From Bifidobacterium sp. ESL0728 (GTDB lineage: Bacteria > Actinomycetota > Actinomycetes > Actinomycetales > Bifidobacteriaceae): a stretch of 64,000 bases of DNA. The stretch lies in the NCBI RefSeq assembly GCF_029392015.1, contig NZ_CP113925.1, forward strand, positions 1,116,001 through 1,180,000. Reading direction: 5' to 3'. Below are positions 36,099-44,419 of the stretch, piece by piece (the stretch's first letter is position 1; each line of letters begins with the position of its first letter). The position numbers and the translations under genes are program-made. The notes under the pieces are model-generated. The model was not told the origin of the DNA and searched no databases. It was given only the letters and a program-made list of their open reading frames with translations.

Positions 36099-37018
36099 GC
36101 GTTCGCCTTTCCATTGGATACCGCAACGTCATCCTTCTTGAAATATTTCTCGAATCCTGTGGTCAGGTGCAATGCCCGCTTGAATTGCGGAATGAGCATG
36201 CACAGCGAGAGTACGACGGCCGAGAAGAACTTCAGATACGTGGTGTCGAAGCCCAAGCGGATGACCAAGAGAATCAGGAGCTGGTAGATGATGCTGCCGA
36301 CCACGGTGGCGAGCATACGCTGGAAGAAGGAAAGCTCGCCGAAGAGGACCTCGCCGATGATGATGGAGGAGAGGCCGATGACGATGGTGCCTACGCCTTT
36401 GCTCACGTCGGCGTAGCCGTCGTGCTGGGAGATGAGCGCGCCGGAAAGAGCGATCAGCCCGTTGGAAAGCATGAGACCGACGTTGGTCATGCGTTCGGTG
36501 TGGATGCCGAGCGATTTCGCCATCGATTCGTTGTCGCCGGTGGCGATGTAGGCCTGGCCGAATTCAGTGTTGAAGAACAGCGACATCAGGCCGATGACGA
36601 TGGTGACGGCCAACAGACCGATAAAGACGGTGTCATAGTTTTCCGGCAGGTTCAGCGGGCGGAAAACGTCCTGGATCTTCGGCAGGTTCAGCAGGGAGAG
36701 GTTCGGTGATTTCATCACGAAGAGCATCACGGAATTCAGCGCGGACATCACCAGAATGCCGGCGAGAACCACGGGGATCTTGCCTTTCGTATAGAGCAGT
36801 CCGGTCACCAGTCCCGCGCACATGCCGGCCAAGACGCCGAGCAGAGTGGCGAGGAACGGGTTGACGCCCATGGTGATCGCCGCGACGCACACCGCGCCTC
36901 CCAGCGGGAACGAACCTTCCGTGGTCATATCGGGGAAGCCCAGGATACGGTAGGTCATGAAGATGCCGAGGCCGAGCATGCTCCAGAGCATGCCCTGGCC
37001 GATTGATGAGATAATCAT
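36095..37018 (-). CDS. ABC transporter permease, tryptophan-type importer
   Basis: This 307-residue protein has about 8-9 hydrophobic segments and belongs to the branched-chain-type permease family (BPD_transp_2). It starts MIISSIGQGMLWSMLGLGIFMTYRILGFPDMTTEGSFPLGGAV, a sequence I associate with TrpY-like permeases linked to ABC_sub_bind (TrpX) proteins. It overlaps its neighbours by 4 nt on both sides, so it is coupled to the binding protein and to the ATPase. Only one permease type is present, so it probably homodimerises. Confidence 0.9.
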   Translation of the reverse strand: MIISSIGQGMLWSMLGLGIFMTYRILGFPDMTTEGSFPLGGAVCVAAITMGVNPFLATLLGVLAGMCAGLVTGLLYTKGKIPVVLAGILVMSALNSVMLFVMKSPNLSLLNLPKIQDVFRPLNLPENYDTVFIGLLAVTIVIGLMSLFFNTEFGQAYIATGDNESMAKSLGIHTERMTNVGLMLSNGLIALSGALISQHDGYADVSKGVGTIVIGLSSIIIGEVLFGELSFFQRMLATVVGSIIYQLLILLVIRLGFDTTYLKFFSAVVLSLCMLIPQFKRALHLTTGFEKYFKKDDVAVSNGKANA

Positions 37019-38079
37019 TTGTTGCTGCCTTCCTCTCCGATGACCTTCGCGTTCTTCATCACCGAGTCAGGTACGGTGATGCCGTTGAGGTCCGCTTCCT
37101 TCTTGTTGATATAGACGTCGCCGCCGTTGAAGACGTAGACGGGCGTGGTCGCGGTCTTGGTTTTGCCGCTCAGCACGTCGGCCATCATCTCCCCGGTTTT
37201 CAACCCGAAGTCGTACTGGCTCGGTGCGATGGTGGCGACGGCGCCCTGCTTGACCATGGTGTCGGCGGCCACGATGACCGGTTCGTGCTTCTTGTTGGCC
37301 TCTTGGGTCACGGTGGGCATGGCGTTGGCGATGGCGTTGTCGTTGGGAATGAAGATGAAGTCGACCTGGTCGCTCATGATCTGCACGGTCTGCGCGATTT
37401 CGTTGCTGGTCGGTACGGCGAAACGCTTGGTCTGCAATCCCATCTTCTTGGCGATGGCGTCGGCGTGTTCGACCTGCGATTTCGCGTTGATCTCGTCGGA
37501 GTTATAGAGGAAGCCGACTGACTTCGCCTTCGGCAGGAGCTTTTTGGCCAGTTCAAGCTGCGCTTTGAGCGGCGGAACGTTGGAGACGCCCGTGATGTTG
37601 CCGCCGGGGTGCTTGAGGTCCTTGACCACGCCCGCGGCGACCGGGTCGGTGACCGCGCCGAGCATGATCGGGATGTCCTTGGTGGTGTTGGCCAGCGCCT
37701 GCGTGGCGCCGGTGGCGATGCCGCACAGGGCATCGGGCTTCTTGTTGACCAGCTGCTGGCTCATCGTGGCAAGTTTGCTCTGGTCGCCTTCGCCGTTCAT
37801 GCTGGTGACTTCGAGGTTCTTGCCTTCGACGTAGCCGCCCTTTTTGAGGCCGTCGATCACGCCTTGATGGATCTGGTCGAGCGCGGGATGGCTCATGGTC
37901 TGCAGGATGCCGACCTTCTTGACTTTCTGCGTTTGGGCGGTCGAGGCCGTGTTGGTCGCGGCGCTTTTCACGCTGTGTTCGCCTACGAAATACATGGCGA
38001 CACCGACGACGACCACGGCCACCGCCGTAACCGCTGCGGTTACCAGTGTGCTTGGTGAACGATGTTCTTTTTCGGACAT
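37015..38079 (-). CDS. ABC transporter substrate-binding protein, TrpX-like (copy 1)
   Basis: This 354-residue protein has a membrane anchor (LVTAAVTAVAVVVVGVAMYFV, about residues 12-32) and then an ABC_sub_bind domain starting KKVGILQTMSHPALDQIHQGVIDGL. Other family stretches are LGAVTDPVAAGVV and IFIPNDNAIANAMPTV. It lacks the lipobox Cys usual in Gram-positive binding proteins; retention appears to be by the uncleaved N-terminal helix. About half the residues match the second copy upstream. Couples by a 4-nt overlap to the permease. Confidence 0.9.
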   Translation of the reverse strand: MSEKEHRSPSTLVTAAVTAVAVVVVGVAMYFVGEHSVKSAATNTASTAQTQKVKKVGILQTMSHPALDQIHQGVIDGLKKGGYVEGKNLEVTSMNGEGDQSKLATMSQQLVNKKPDALCGIATGATQALANTTKDIPIMLGAVTDPVAAGVVKDLKHPGGNITGVSNVPPLKAQLELAKKLLPKAKSVGFLYNSDEINAKSQVEHADAIAKKMGLQTKRFAVPTSNEIAQTVQIMSDQVDFIFIPNDNAIANAMPTVTQEANKKHEPVIVAADTMVKQGAVATIAPSQYDFGLKTGEMMADVLSGKTKTATTPVYVFNGGDVYINKKEADLNGITVPDSVMKNAKVIGEEGSNK

Positions 38080-38173
38080 GGTATTTTTCTCTGATCTTTT
38101 AAGGTTTGGTTGTATCTAAGAGGTAGCGATAATAATGATTGTTATCGATTTATGTCAGCTATGCGCTTCTCAT

Positions 38174-39235
38174 CTACTTCTTTCCGACATCGGTGGTGAC
38201 GAGCTTGGCGTTCTTCATCAGTTTCTCAGGCACATTGATGCCGAGCCGTTGTACCTGATCCTTGTTGATGATGGTGTCGCCGGTGGAGAAGGTGTAAACG
38301 GGTGTGGTGGCCGGTTTGCTTTTGCCTTTGAGGATATTTGCGGCCATCTTGCCGGTCTGGATCCCGAGCTGGTATTGGTTCACGCCGATGGTGGCGAGCC
38401 CGCCCTGTGTGACCATGGTGTCCACCGAGGTGATGACCGGCTTGTTCTGCTTGTTGGCCTCTTCGGTGACAGTGGGCATGGCGTTGGCGATGGTGTTGTC
38501 GAGCGGAATGTAGATGAAATCGACCTGTCCGCTCATCACTTGCACGGTCTGGGCGATTTCGTTGCTGGAAGGTACCGCGAATTTCTTGACCTTGAGCCCA
38601 AGTTTCGTGGCGGCCTTGGTGGCCGTGTCGATCTGCGACTTGGAATTGTCTTCAGTGGAGGAGTAGAGCATGCCTACGGTTTTGGCCTGAGGCATCAATT
38701 CCTTGCCAAGTTTGATTTCAGAGGCGACGGGTGGCTGGTCGGAGACGCCGGTGATGTTCTTTCCGGGAGCCTTCATATCCTTAACCAACCCTGCGGCGAC
38801 CGGATCGGTGACCGCGCCGAGCACGATTGGCGTGGTGCTCGTGGAGTTGGCCAGCGCCTGCGCGGCCGGGGTAGCGATGCCGACCAGCACGTCGGCCTTC
38901 TTGTTGACCAGCTGTTCGCTCATCGTGGCGAGCTTGCTTTGGTCGGCCTGCCCGTTCTGGTCGATGATTTGGATGTTCTTGCCGTCGATGAAGCCCTCTT
39001 TTTCCAGCTCGTCGACCACGCCTTTATGAATCTGGTTCAGTGCCGGGTGGCTGACATATTGGAGGATACCGACACGCTTCAATGCGTGCTGTGAGGTCGT
39101 GGCGGCATTGTTGCTTCCCAGCGCATGCCGTCTGCCGAGTTGGTAGGTGAAGCCGCCGACGAGGATAAGGACGATGACGATGATGGTCGCCGTCAACGCC
39201 CGCCCGTGTGAGGCTTGGTGGTTTTCGTTGCTCAT
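38174..39235 (-). CDS. ABC transporter substrate-binding protein, TrpX-like (copy 2)
   Basis: This 353-residue paralogue of the next gene has an N-terminal membrane segment (ALTATIIVIVLILVGGFTYQL) with no lipobox, then KRVGILQYVSHPALNQIHKGVVDEL, LGAVTDPVAAGLV and IYIPLDNTIANAMPTV. The ATG at 39233-39235 has AGGA 5-6 nt upstream; the ORF can be extended 22 codons without support. It is the first structural gene after the Trp-codon leader. A duplicated binding protein may widen substrate range or raise capture efficiency. Confidence 0.9.
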   Translation of the reverse strand: MSNENHQASHGRALTATIIVIVLILVGGFTYQLGRRHALGSNNAATTSQHALKRVGILQYVSHPALNQIHKGVVDELEKEGFIDGKNIQIIDQNGQADQSKLATMSEQLVNKKADVLVGIATPAAQALANSTSTTPIVLGAVTDPVAAGLVKDMKAPGKNITGVSDQPPVASEIKLGKELMPQAKTVGMLYSSTEDNSKSQIDTATKAATKLGLKVKKFAVPSSNEIAQTVQVMSGQVDFIYIPLDNTIANAMPTVTEEANKQNKPVITSVDTMVTQGGLATIGVNQYQLGIQTGKMAANILKGKSKPATTPVYTFSTGDTIINKDQVQRLGINVPEKLMKNAKLVTTDVGKK

Positions 39236-39413
39236 AGCGTTCCTATTGCTCTTTCGATTGGTTTTTAAGCCCACGCCAAGTGAGATTGCCGCGATATCCA
39301 AAATACCGAAAAATCACCGAATACAATGCAACAATGATTCAAATTTCCGATACGCAAGATGATACGAATCGCGAAAAACAAATGATGCCCTGGCGAAGGC
39401 ACAATATTAAATT

Positions 39414-39447
39414 CTGGGTTGCTAACTACTTGTGTTAGCTACGCCAG
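39414..39447 (-). promoter_or_regulatory. hairpin overlapping the end of the Trp leader ORF
   Basis: On the minus strand 39447-39434 (containing CTGG, GT and GCTAAC) pairs with 39426-39414 (GTTAGC, AC, CCAG), with two mismatched positions and a 7-nt loop. The leader stop codon lies in the first arm. AATTTAATATT follows, a weak T tract. CTGGCG of the first arm (39442-39447) can alternatively pair with CGCCAG downstream (39390-39395), giving mutually exclusive folds as in attenuators. Confidence 0.5.
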
Positions 39448-39491
39448 CCACGCCAAACGAAATGCAACGGGAGTCGTGATGTCGAAATCAT
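39435..39491 (-). CDS. putative Trp leader peptide of the ABC transporter operon
   Basis: An 18-codon ORF, MISTSRLPLHFVWRGWRS, has the strong ribosome binding site AAGGAG 8 nt before its ATG. It lies about 200 nt upstream of the first binding-protein gene. Two of its last six residues are Trp (39453-39455 and 39444-39446), a rare residue, and they sit directly before a hairpin that includes its stop codon. Established knowledge: leader peptides with tandem regulatory codons before a hairpin control amino acid operons by ribosome-mediated attenuation. Inference: translation of this leader senses charged tRNA-Trp and controls Trp import. It is too short for ordinary gene finders. Confidence 0.65.
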   Translation of the reverse strand: MISTSRLPLHFVWRGWRS

Positions 39492-39531
39492 AGCGACCGC
39501 TCCTTTCAATGCATTTTCAAAACTGCTTTCA

Positions 39532-39560
39532 AAGATAGAGGGATACATGGAAAACGGCAA
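39532..39560 (-). promoter_or_regulatory. candidate promoter of the leader and ABC operon
   Basis: On the minus strand TTGCCG (39555-39560) and TATCTT (39532-39537) are separated by 17 bp. This places transcription start about 35 nt before the leader ATG. Both hexamers match the consensus at four of six positions. Confidence 0.4.
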
Positions 39561-39572
39561 AACCGTCGTTCA

Positions 39573-39578
39573 TATAAT
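39573..39578 (+). promoter_or_regulatory. -10 element of the histidine phosphatase gene
   Basis: A perfect TATAAT ends 5 nt before the ATG at 39584; transcription would start at or very near that codon. Confidence 0.5.
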
Positions 39579-39583
39579 GAGAC

Positions 39584-40282
39584 ATGACGCTGTGCGATAA
39601 TGGAGCCATGTTGTTGCATCTTCATCTGGTCCGCCATGGGCAGACCTATTTCAATCGTTACAATCGCTTGCAGGGCTGGTCGAATTCACCGTTGACCGAT
39701 TCCGGCATCGCCGACGCCGACAAGGCCGGGGCGAAACTCAAGGATTTCGACTTCGCAGCTGCCTATTGCTCCGACACCACGCGTGCCGAACAGACCGCCG
39801 CGCGAATCCTCGACATCAACGAAGAGAATGGCCACGCGCGCCCCAAGCTGGTCGCCGACATGCATTTTCGTGAGCAATTTTATGGCTATTTCGAGGGTCA
39901 GGATATGAATATGGCATGGTGGGCGGCCGGTGCGCCGCACGGTGCCAAGACATACAACCAGATTGTCGAGCAATATGGTCTCAAAGGAACCAGGGACTTC
40001 CTGAAAGAAGCCGATCCGTTCCATGACGCCGAAAGCGATGAAGAATACTGGAAACGCATCGAAGGCGGGTTTGCCTTGATTGCCGCAAACCCAGCGCTCA
40101 AGGACGGTGACGACGTACTTCAGATTTCGCACGGCAACACGCTCCTAAGCCTGATGCACCGCTTCGCCGGGCCTGGATATGACCTTTCCGAACGACCGGC
40201 GAACGGCAGCGTCACCACGCTGGATTTCGACACCAGCAAGCCGATCGAATCCGCGGTGACCGTTGTCGCATATAATCAGTGA
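39584..40282 (+). CDS. histidine phosphatase (phosphoglycerate mutase) family protein
   Basis: This 232-residue protein of the RHG superfamily has LVRHGQTYFNRYNRLQGWSNSPLT (in short LVRHGQT ... GWSNSPLT; catalytic His), YCSDTTRAEQTA (second Arg), HFREQFYGYFEG, and the late SHGNTLLSLMHRF (second catalytic His). Members act as cofactor-dependent phosphoglycerate mutases or general phosphatases; the wide spacing of its motifs suggests a phosphatase. The start is uncertain: ATG at 39584 fits a leaderless transcript from the TATAAT box, ATG at 39608 gives a compact N-terminus (MLLHLHLVRHG) with GGAG too close upstream. Confidence 0.85.
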   Translation: MTLCDNGAMLLHLHLVRHGQTYFNRYNRLQGWSNSPLTDSGIADADKAGAKLKDFDFAAAYCSDTTRAEQTAARILDINEENGHARPKLVADMHFREQFYGYFEGQDMNMAWWAAGAPHGAKTYNQIVEQYGLKGTRDFLKEADPFHDAESDEEYWKRIEGGFALIAANPALKDGDDVLQISHGNTLLSLMHRFAGPGYDLSERPANGSVTTLDFDTSKPIESAVTVVAYNQ

Positions 40283-40369
40283 TTTCTCTTTTCAGCGTCG
40301 TTGGCGTTGGGTAATCTTGTGTTTTATTATGGCTGAACCGTCGAGGGACTTTATTGGAAAGAGGCTTAC

Positions 40370-40795
40370 ATGAGTATTGGGGACATCGCAGGGCTTATCG
40401 CCGCCATAGCCTTCGCTGTGCTGGCGGGATTCCTGATCTATCCGCTCATCAGGCTGGGCAAGCTGTTCGACCAGCTCGCGCAGACCGTCAAGGATTCCGG
40501 CGACCACGCCATCCCGGCGCTGGATGAAGGCGTGACCACGGTCCGCCAGGTCAACAAATCGCTTGAGGACGTCAATAAGATCTCCTCTGCCGCTTCGACC
40601 ACGGCAGGCAACATCGGCGCTTTGACCGATCTTTACGGCTCGTTCCTGGGCAAGCCGGTCATCAAGCTGGCATCGTCCTTCTATGCCCTGAAATCCACCG
40701 CCCAAAGTTTCATGCACCAGAAAGGTGCGGCCTCTTCAGGCGACATGGATAAGGCCAAGGTTCCGACAGCCAAGGCGAAAGGCGGCAAAAAGTAA
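40370..40795 (+). CDS. DUF948 domain protein
   Basis: This 141-residue protein has an N-terminal membrane span (IAGLIAAIAFAVLAGFLIYPLI) and a helical DUF948 region (LGKLFDQLAQTVKDSG ... LEDVNKISSAASTTAGNIGALTDLYGS), ending in a Lys-rich tail. Proteins of this family are small membrane-anchored coiled-coil-like proteins of unknown role. In actinobacteria the gene is commonly found just before alaS, as here. GAAAGAGG precedes the start. Two nt separate it from the next gene, so they are coupled. Confidence 0.85.
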   Translation: MSIGDIAGLIAAIAFAVLAGFLIYPLIRLGKLFDQLAQTVKDSGDHAIPALDEGVTTVRQVNKSLEDVNKISSAASTTAGNIGALTDLYGSFLGKPVIKLASSFYALKSTAQSFMHQKGAASSGDMDKAKVPTAKAKGGKK

Positions 40796-40797
40796 CG

Positions 40798-41034
40798 ATG
40801 GTCAAACGGATTTTTTGGGTATCGCTTGGTGTGGTCGTCGGTGTGGTCGCCGTCTCGAAGGCTGAAGCCTACGTACGTGCCAACACCCCGGACAAGGCCC
40901 GTCAGTTCGTCCTTGGTCCCGATCAGGACCACGTCATGCAACGTTCCCTGCGAGGGCTCTTCGACGAGTTCAATACCACGCGCCTTGCACGCGAGCAGGA
41001 ACTGAATGCGCAATATGCCGACAAGCTCGCTTAG
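40798..41034 (+). CDS. small membrane protein of the alaS neighbourhood (DUF6167-like)
   Basis: This 78-residue protein has one membrane span (RIFWVSLGVVVGVVAVSKAEAYV) and a short charged tail. The VKRIFWVSLGVVVG-type opening and its position between the DUF948 gene and alaS match small actinobacterial proteins annotated DUF6167; I am moderately sure of that label. No function is known. It is coupled to the DUF948 gene. Confidence 0.75.
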   Translation: MVKRIFWVSLGVVVGVVAVSKAEAYVRANTPDKARQFVLGPDQDHVMQRSLRGLFDEFNTTRLAREQELNAQYADKLA

Positions 41035-41139
41035 TTGCGTGGCTTGGTGAAGTTGATCGCGGACCTGCCAATCGCCAGTAGGTGTCAGGATTTTGCAGGT
41101 TTAGGATGATACATAATATTCGCCAGAAATAAACTTCAG

Positions 41140-41183
41140 GATAATAGGGAATCGAATCATGATTCCTTATCGTCAAGTTTTTT
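41140..41183 (+). terminator. hairpin with T run between the DUF948 unit and alaS
   Basis: GGAATC/GATTCC (41148-41153 with 41161-41166) is extended by GATAA/TTATC across a 3-nt bulge. A TTTTTT run follows at 41178-41183, 6 nt past the stem. It terminates the upstream pair, or acts as an attenuator if alaS is cotranscribed. Confidence 0.5.
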
Positions 41184-41248
41184 AATTTAATGTGATAAGT
41201 AGAATCGCAACAGTTTCGTTGCGAATGAAGCAAGGAGCAGCAGCAAGT

Positions 41249-43930
41249 ATGCGCACCTCTGAAATCGCCAGCCGGTTCCAAACCTATTTCGAGAAGCAGG
41301 GTCATTTGGTCCTTCCCTCAGCATCGTTGATTTCGCCGAACCCGACGACTCTGTTCACCATCGCCGGCATGGTGCCGTTCATTCCCTATCTTTTGGGCGA
41401 GCAGACGCCGCCGAGCAAGCGTGTGACCTCCAACCAGAAGTGCGTGCGCACCCTCGACATCGACGAAGTCGGCAAGACCACCCGTCACGGCACCTTCTTC
41501 CAAATGCTCGGCAACTTCTCCTTTGGCGACTATTTCAAAGCCGAAGCCATCCACTACGCATGGGATCTGCTGACCACGCCGCAGAGCAAGGGTGGTCTGG
41601 GCTTTGACCCCGAGACCCTGTGGGTCACCACATACACCGATGACGACGAGGCGCGCTCCCTGTGGATCAACGAGGGTATGGACCCCGAACACATGGAAAT
41701 CCTCGGCATGGAAGACAACTTCTGGACCACCGGTGGCCCCGGCCCCGGCGGCCCTTGCTCCGAGATCTACGTCGACCGCGGCCCGAAGTACGGCAAGGAA
41801 GGCGGCCCCAGCGCCGACGACAACCGCTACATCGAGATCTGGGATCTGGTCTTCGAAAACTACGCCGTCGACAACGTCAAGTCCAAGACCGACCTGCACA
41901 TCGTCGGGGAGCTCGAGCACAAGAACATCGATACCGGTGCCGGCCTCGAGCGCGTGGCCTACCTGCTGCAAGGCAAGCAGAACATTTATGAAACCGATGA
42001 AATCTATCCCGTCATCGAAGCCGCCGAGAAGATTTCCGGCCACAAGTACGGCGAGGATCAGGAATCCGACGTTCGCTTCCGCGTCGTGGCCGACCACGTG
42101 CGTAGTGCTTTGATGATCATGAGCGACGGGGTGCGCCCGAGCAACGTCGGCCGCGGCTACGTGCTGCGCCGTCTGCTGCGCCGCACCGTCCGCTCGATGA
42201 AGATGCTCGGTGTCAACGAGCCCGTGCTGCCCACGCTTTTCCCTGTTTCCAAGGACGCGATGGTGCCCAGCTATCCGGAGCTCAACGAGACGTTCCACGA
42301 TGTTTCCGAAGCCGCCTACGGCGAAGAGGATGCGTTCCGTCGCACCCTCGAGAACGGCACGACCATTCTTGATACGGCCGTCAAGAAGGCCAAGAAGTCA
42401 GGCAACGATGAGGTCTCCGGCAAGGACGCCTTCACATTGCACGACACATACGGCTTCCCAATCGAGTTAACACGTGAAATGGCCGGTGAACAAGGCGTCA
42501 AGGTCGACGATAAAGGCTTTGAAGCCCTGATGGACGAGCAGAAGTCCCGCGCCCGCGCCGACGCATTGAAGAAGCGCCACAACGTGGACGTCAGCGTCTA
42601 CGACGACTTCAAGAAGACGCTCAAGAAACCCATCGAATTCCTCGGTTACAAAGACCATTCCAGCCGTTCCACCATTCTCGGCATTTTCGTTGAAGGCAAG
42701 GGAAGCGTTGAGAGCGTCGAAGGCCCGGCCAACGTCGAGATTGTACTCGACCGCACCCCGTTCTATGCGGAGCAGGGTGGCCAGCTGGCCGACGAAGGCG
42801 AAATGATCTCCGATGACGGTGCCGTGCTCGAGGTCGATGACGTGCAGAAGCCCATCAAGGATTTGATTGTGCAAAGCTGCCGCCTTACCGAAGGCAAGCT
42901 GAGCGTCGGCGAAAAGGTCAATGCGACCATTGATGAGGAGCGCCGCCGTGGCTTGGCCCGTTCCCACACAGCCACCCACATGCTGCACAAGGCCCTGCGC
43001 GAGGTGCTCGGCGAGCAGGCCACCCAGCGTGGTTCGCTCGTAGCCCCGGATTATCTCCACTTCGACTTCCAGTGGCCCACCGCCATGACCCGCGAGGAAA
43101 TCGACAAGGTCGAGGCCCGTGTGGTGCAACGCGCTTGCGACGACCTACCGGTCACCATGGTGGAAATGGATTACAAGAAGGCGCTTGAGCTCGGATCCAT
43201 GCATCTCTTCGGTGAAAAGTACGGCGACCGCGTGCGAGTGGTGACCATTGGCGAGGACGCGTGGAGCCGTGAGCTTTGTGGCGGCACCCACCTCGATGCC
43301 ACCGGCAAGATCGGCGAATTCGTCATTACTTCCGAGTCTTCCGTTGGTTCCGGTGTTCGCCGTATCGAGGCGTTCATGGGCAAGAAGGCCTACGAATTCA
43401 ACGACAAACAGCACAAGACCGTCTCCGGCCTGGCCGATGAGCTCAAGGTCCGTCCCGAAGAGCTGCGCGACCGCGTGCTCGCCCTCGAAAACAAGGTCAA
43501 GGAAGCAGACCAGCGTCTCAATTCGCTTTACGAATCCCAGCTTGAGGCCGCGGTGCCAGCGTTGATCGCACAGGCTGAAGCCGACGGCGATGTCCCGGTG
43601 GAGCTGGTGGCCTCCAACGTCGGCCATTTCGGGTCATTCGATGCGTTGCGCAAGACCGTGATGGACATCCGCGCCAAGATCGGCGACAAGAAATCCGCAG
43701 TCATCGCGCTTTCCGGTGTCAACGAACAAGGCAAGCCGATGGTCGCTGTGGCCACGAACGACGATGCACGCAAGGCCGGTTTCAAGGCCGGTGATCTCGT
43801 CCGCGTCGCCTCCAAGGTACTCGGCGGCGGTGGCGGCGGCAAGCCGGACTTTGCCCAGGGCGGCGGAGCCGAGGCCTCCAAGATCGACGAAGCGCTGAAA
43901 GCCTTGCGCCAGGCCGTACGCAAAGACTGA
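41249..43930 (+). CDS. alaS: alanyl-tRNA synthetase
   Basis: Charges tRNA-Ala. The 893-residue product from [19 protein letters not shown] contains class II motifs ([43 protein letters not shown]), the tRNA-recognition region, the editing domain with [13 protein letters not shown] and [15 protein letters not shown] (zinc ligands), and the C-terminal DHHA1-like domain ending in Gly-rich [15 protein letters not shown]. The start ATG at 41249 is supported by family length and AAGGAG upstream, though spaced about 11 nt. ruvX follows after 9 nt. Confidence 0.97.
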   Translation: MRTSEIASRFQTYFEKQGHLVLPSASLISPNPTTLFTIAGMVPFIPYLLGEQTPPSKRVTSNQKCVRTLDIDEVGKTTRHGTFFQMLGNFSFGDYFKAEAIHYAWDLLTTPQSKGGLGFDPETLWVTTYTDDDEARSLWINEGMDPEHMEILGMEDNFWTTGGPGPGGPCSEIYVDRGPKYGKEGGPSADDNRYIEIWDLVFENYAVDNVKSKTDLHIVGELEHKNIDTGAGLERVAYLLQGKQNIYETDEIYPVIEAAEKISGHKYGEDQESDVRFRVVADHVRSALMIMSDGVRPSNVGRGYVLRRLLRRTVRSMKMLGVNEPVLPTLFPVSKDAMVPSYPELNETFHDVSEAAYGEEDAFRRTLENGTTILDTAVKKAKKSGNDEVSGKDAFTLHDTYGFPIELTREMAGEQGVKVDDKGFEALMDEQKSRARADALKKRHNVDVSVYDDFKKTLKKPIEFLGYKDHSSRSTILGIFVEGKGSVESVEGPANVEIVLDRTPFYAEQGGQLADEGEMISDDGAVLEVDDVQKPIKDLIVQSCRLTEGKLSVGEKVNATIDEERRRGLARSHTATHMLHKALREVLGEQATQRGSLVAPDYLHFDFQWPTAMTREEIDKVEARVVQRACDDLPVTMVEMDYKKALELGSMHLFGEKYGDRVRVVTIGEDAWSRELCGGTHLDATGKIGEFVITSESSVGSGVRRIEAFMGKKAYEFNDKQHKTVSGLADELKVRPEELRDRVLALENKVKEADQRLNSLYESQLEAAVPALIAQAEADGDVPVELVASNVGHFGSFDALRKTVMDIRAKIGDKKSAVIALSGVNEQGKPMVAVATNDDARKAGFKAGDLVRVASKVLGGGGGGKPDFAQGGGAEASKIDEALKALRQAVRKD

Positions 43931-43939
43931 AATCTTCAC

Positions 43940-44395
43940 ATGACATGGCTGGGTGTTGATTTGGGAGATGCCAGGGTCGGTTTGGCGTTAAGCGACCCTG
44001 AGCTCTCTTTCGCGCACCCGGAAGGCAATATCCAGGCCAACGGTGATTCCTTCCGCGCCTTGGATGAAGTGGTGGATTTTATCGATGACCATACCGATAT
44101 CGATAAGGTCGTCATCGGCCTACCTTTATTGCTGAGTGGGGAAGCGGGGAAAAGCGCCAAAAAAGCCAAACGCTGGGCTGCAAATCTCGCCAAACGTCTT
44201 GCAACAGCCGTCCAGAGCGAGGATTATAAAATAGACAAGGTTCCGCAAATAGTACTCCAGGACGAGCGTCTCACCACCGTGAGCGCGCACCACCAGCTGA
44301 GTCAAGCCAGCGTTCAGAGCAGAAATCACAGGCCGGTGGTCGATCAGCAGTCGGCGGTTGTTATCCTCCAGTCGGCTTTGGATACACATCACTGA
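43940..44395 (+). CDS. ruvX: Holliday junction resolvase-like nuclease RuvX/YqgF
   Basis: This 151-residue RNase H-fold protein has WLGVDLGDARVGLALSD with the first catalytic Asp, VVIGLPLLLSGEAG, LQDERLTT with the Glu, and VVDQQSAVVILQSAL with the last Asp. YqgF proteins act in pre-16S rRNA 5' end maturation and possibly recombination. Position after alaS and before mltG is the conserved actinobacterial order. Confidence 0.93.
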   Translation: MTWLGVDLGDARVGLALSDPELSFAHPEGNIQANGDSFRALDEVVDFIDDHTDIDKVVIGLPLLLSGEAGKSAKKAKRWAANLAKRLATAVQSEDYKIDKVPQIVLQDERLTTVSAHHQLSQASVQSRNHRPVVDQQSAVVILQSALDTHH

Positions 44396-44419
44396 CAATG
44401 CGAAAGCAGAGGGGAATTC

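Noticed and set aside
39236..39590. T-box riboswitch before the tryptophan-type transporter
   Set aside because: No T-box consensus in this gap; the leader ORF with Trp codons explains the region better.
41035..41248. T-box leader upstream of alaS
   Set aside because: There is a hairpin with a T run, but no T-box sequence (AGGGTGGNACCGCG-like) or specifier stem. It is better explained as a terminator of the upstream pair.
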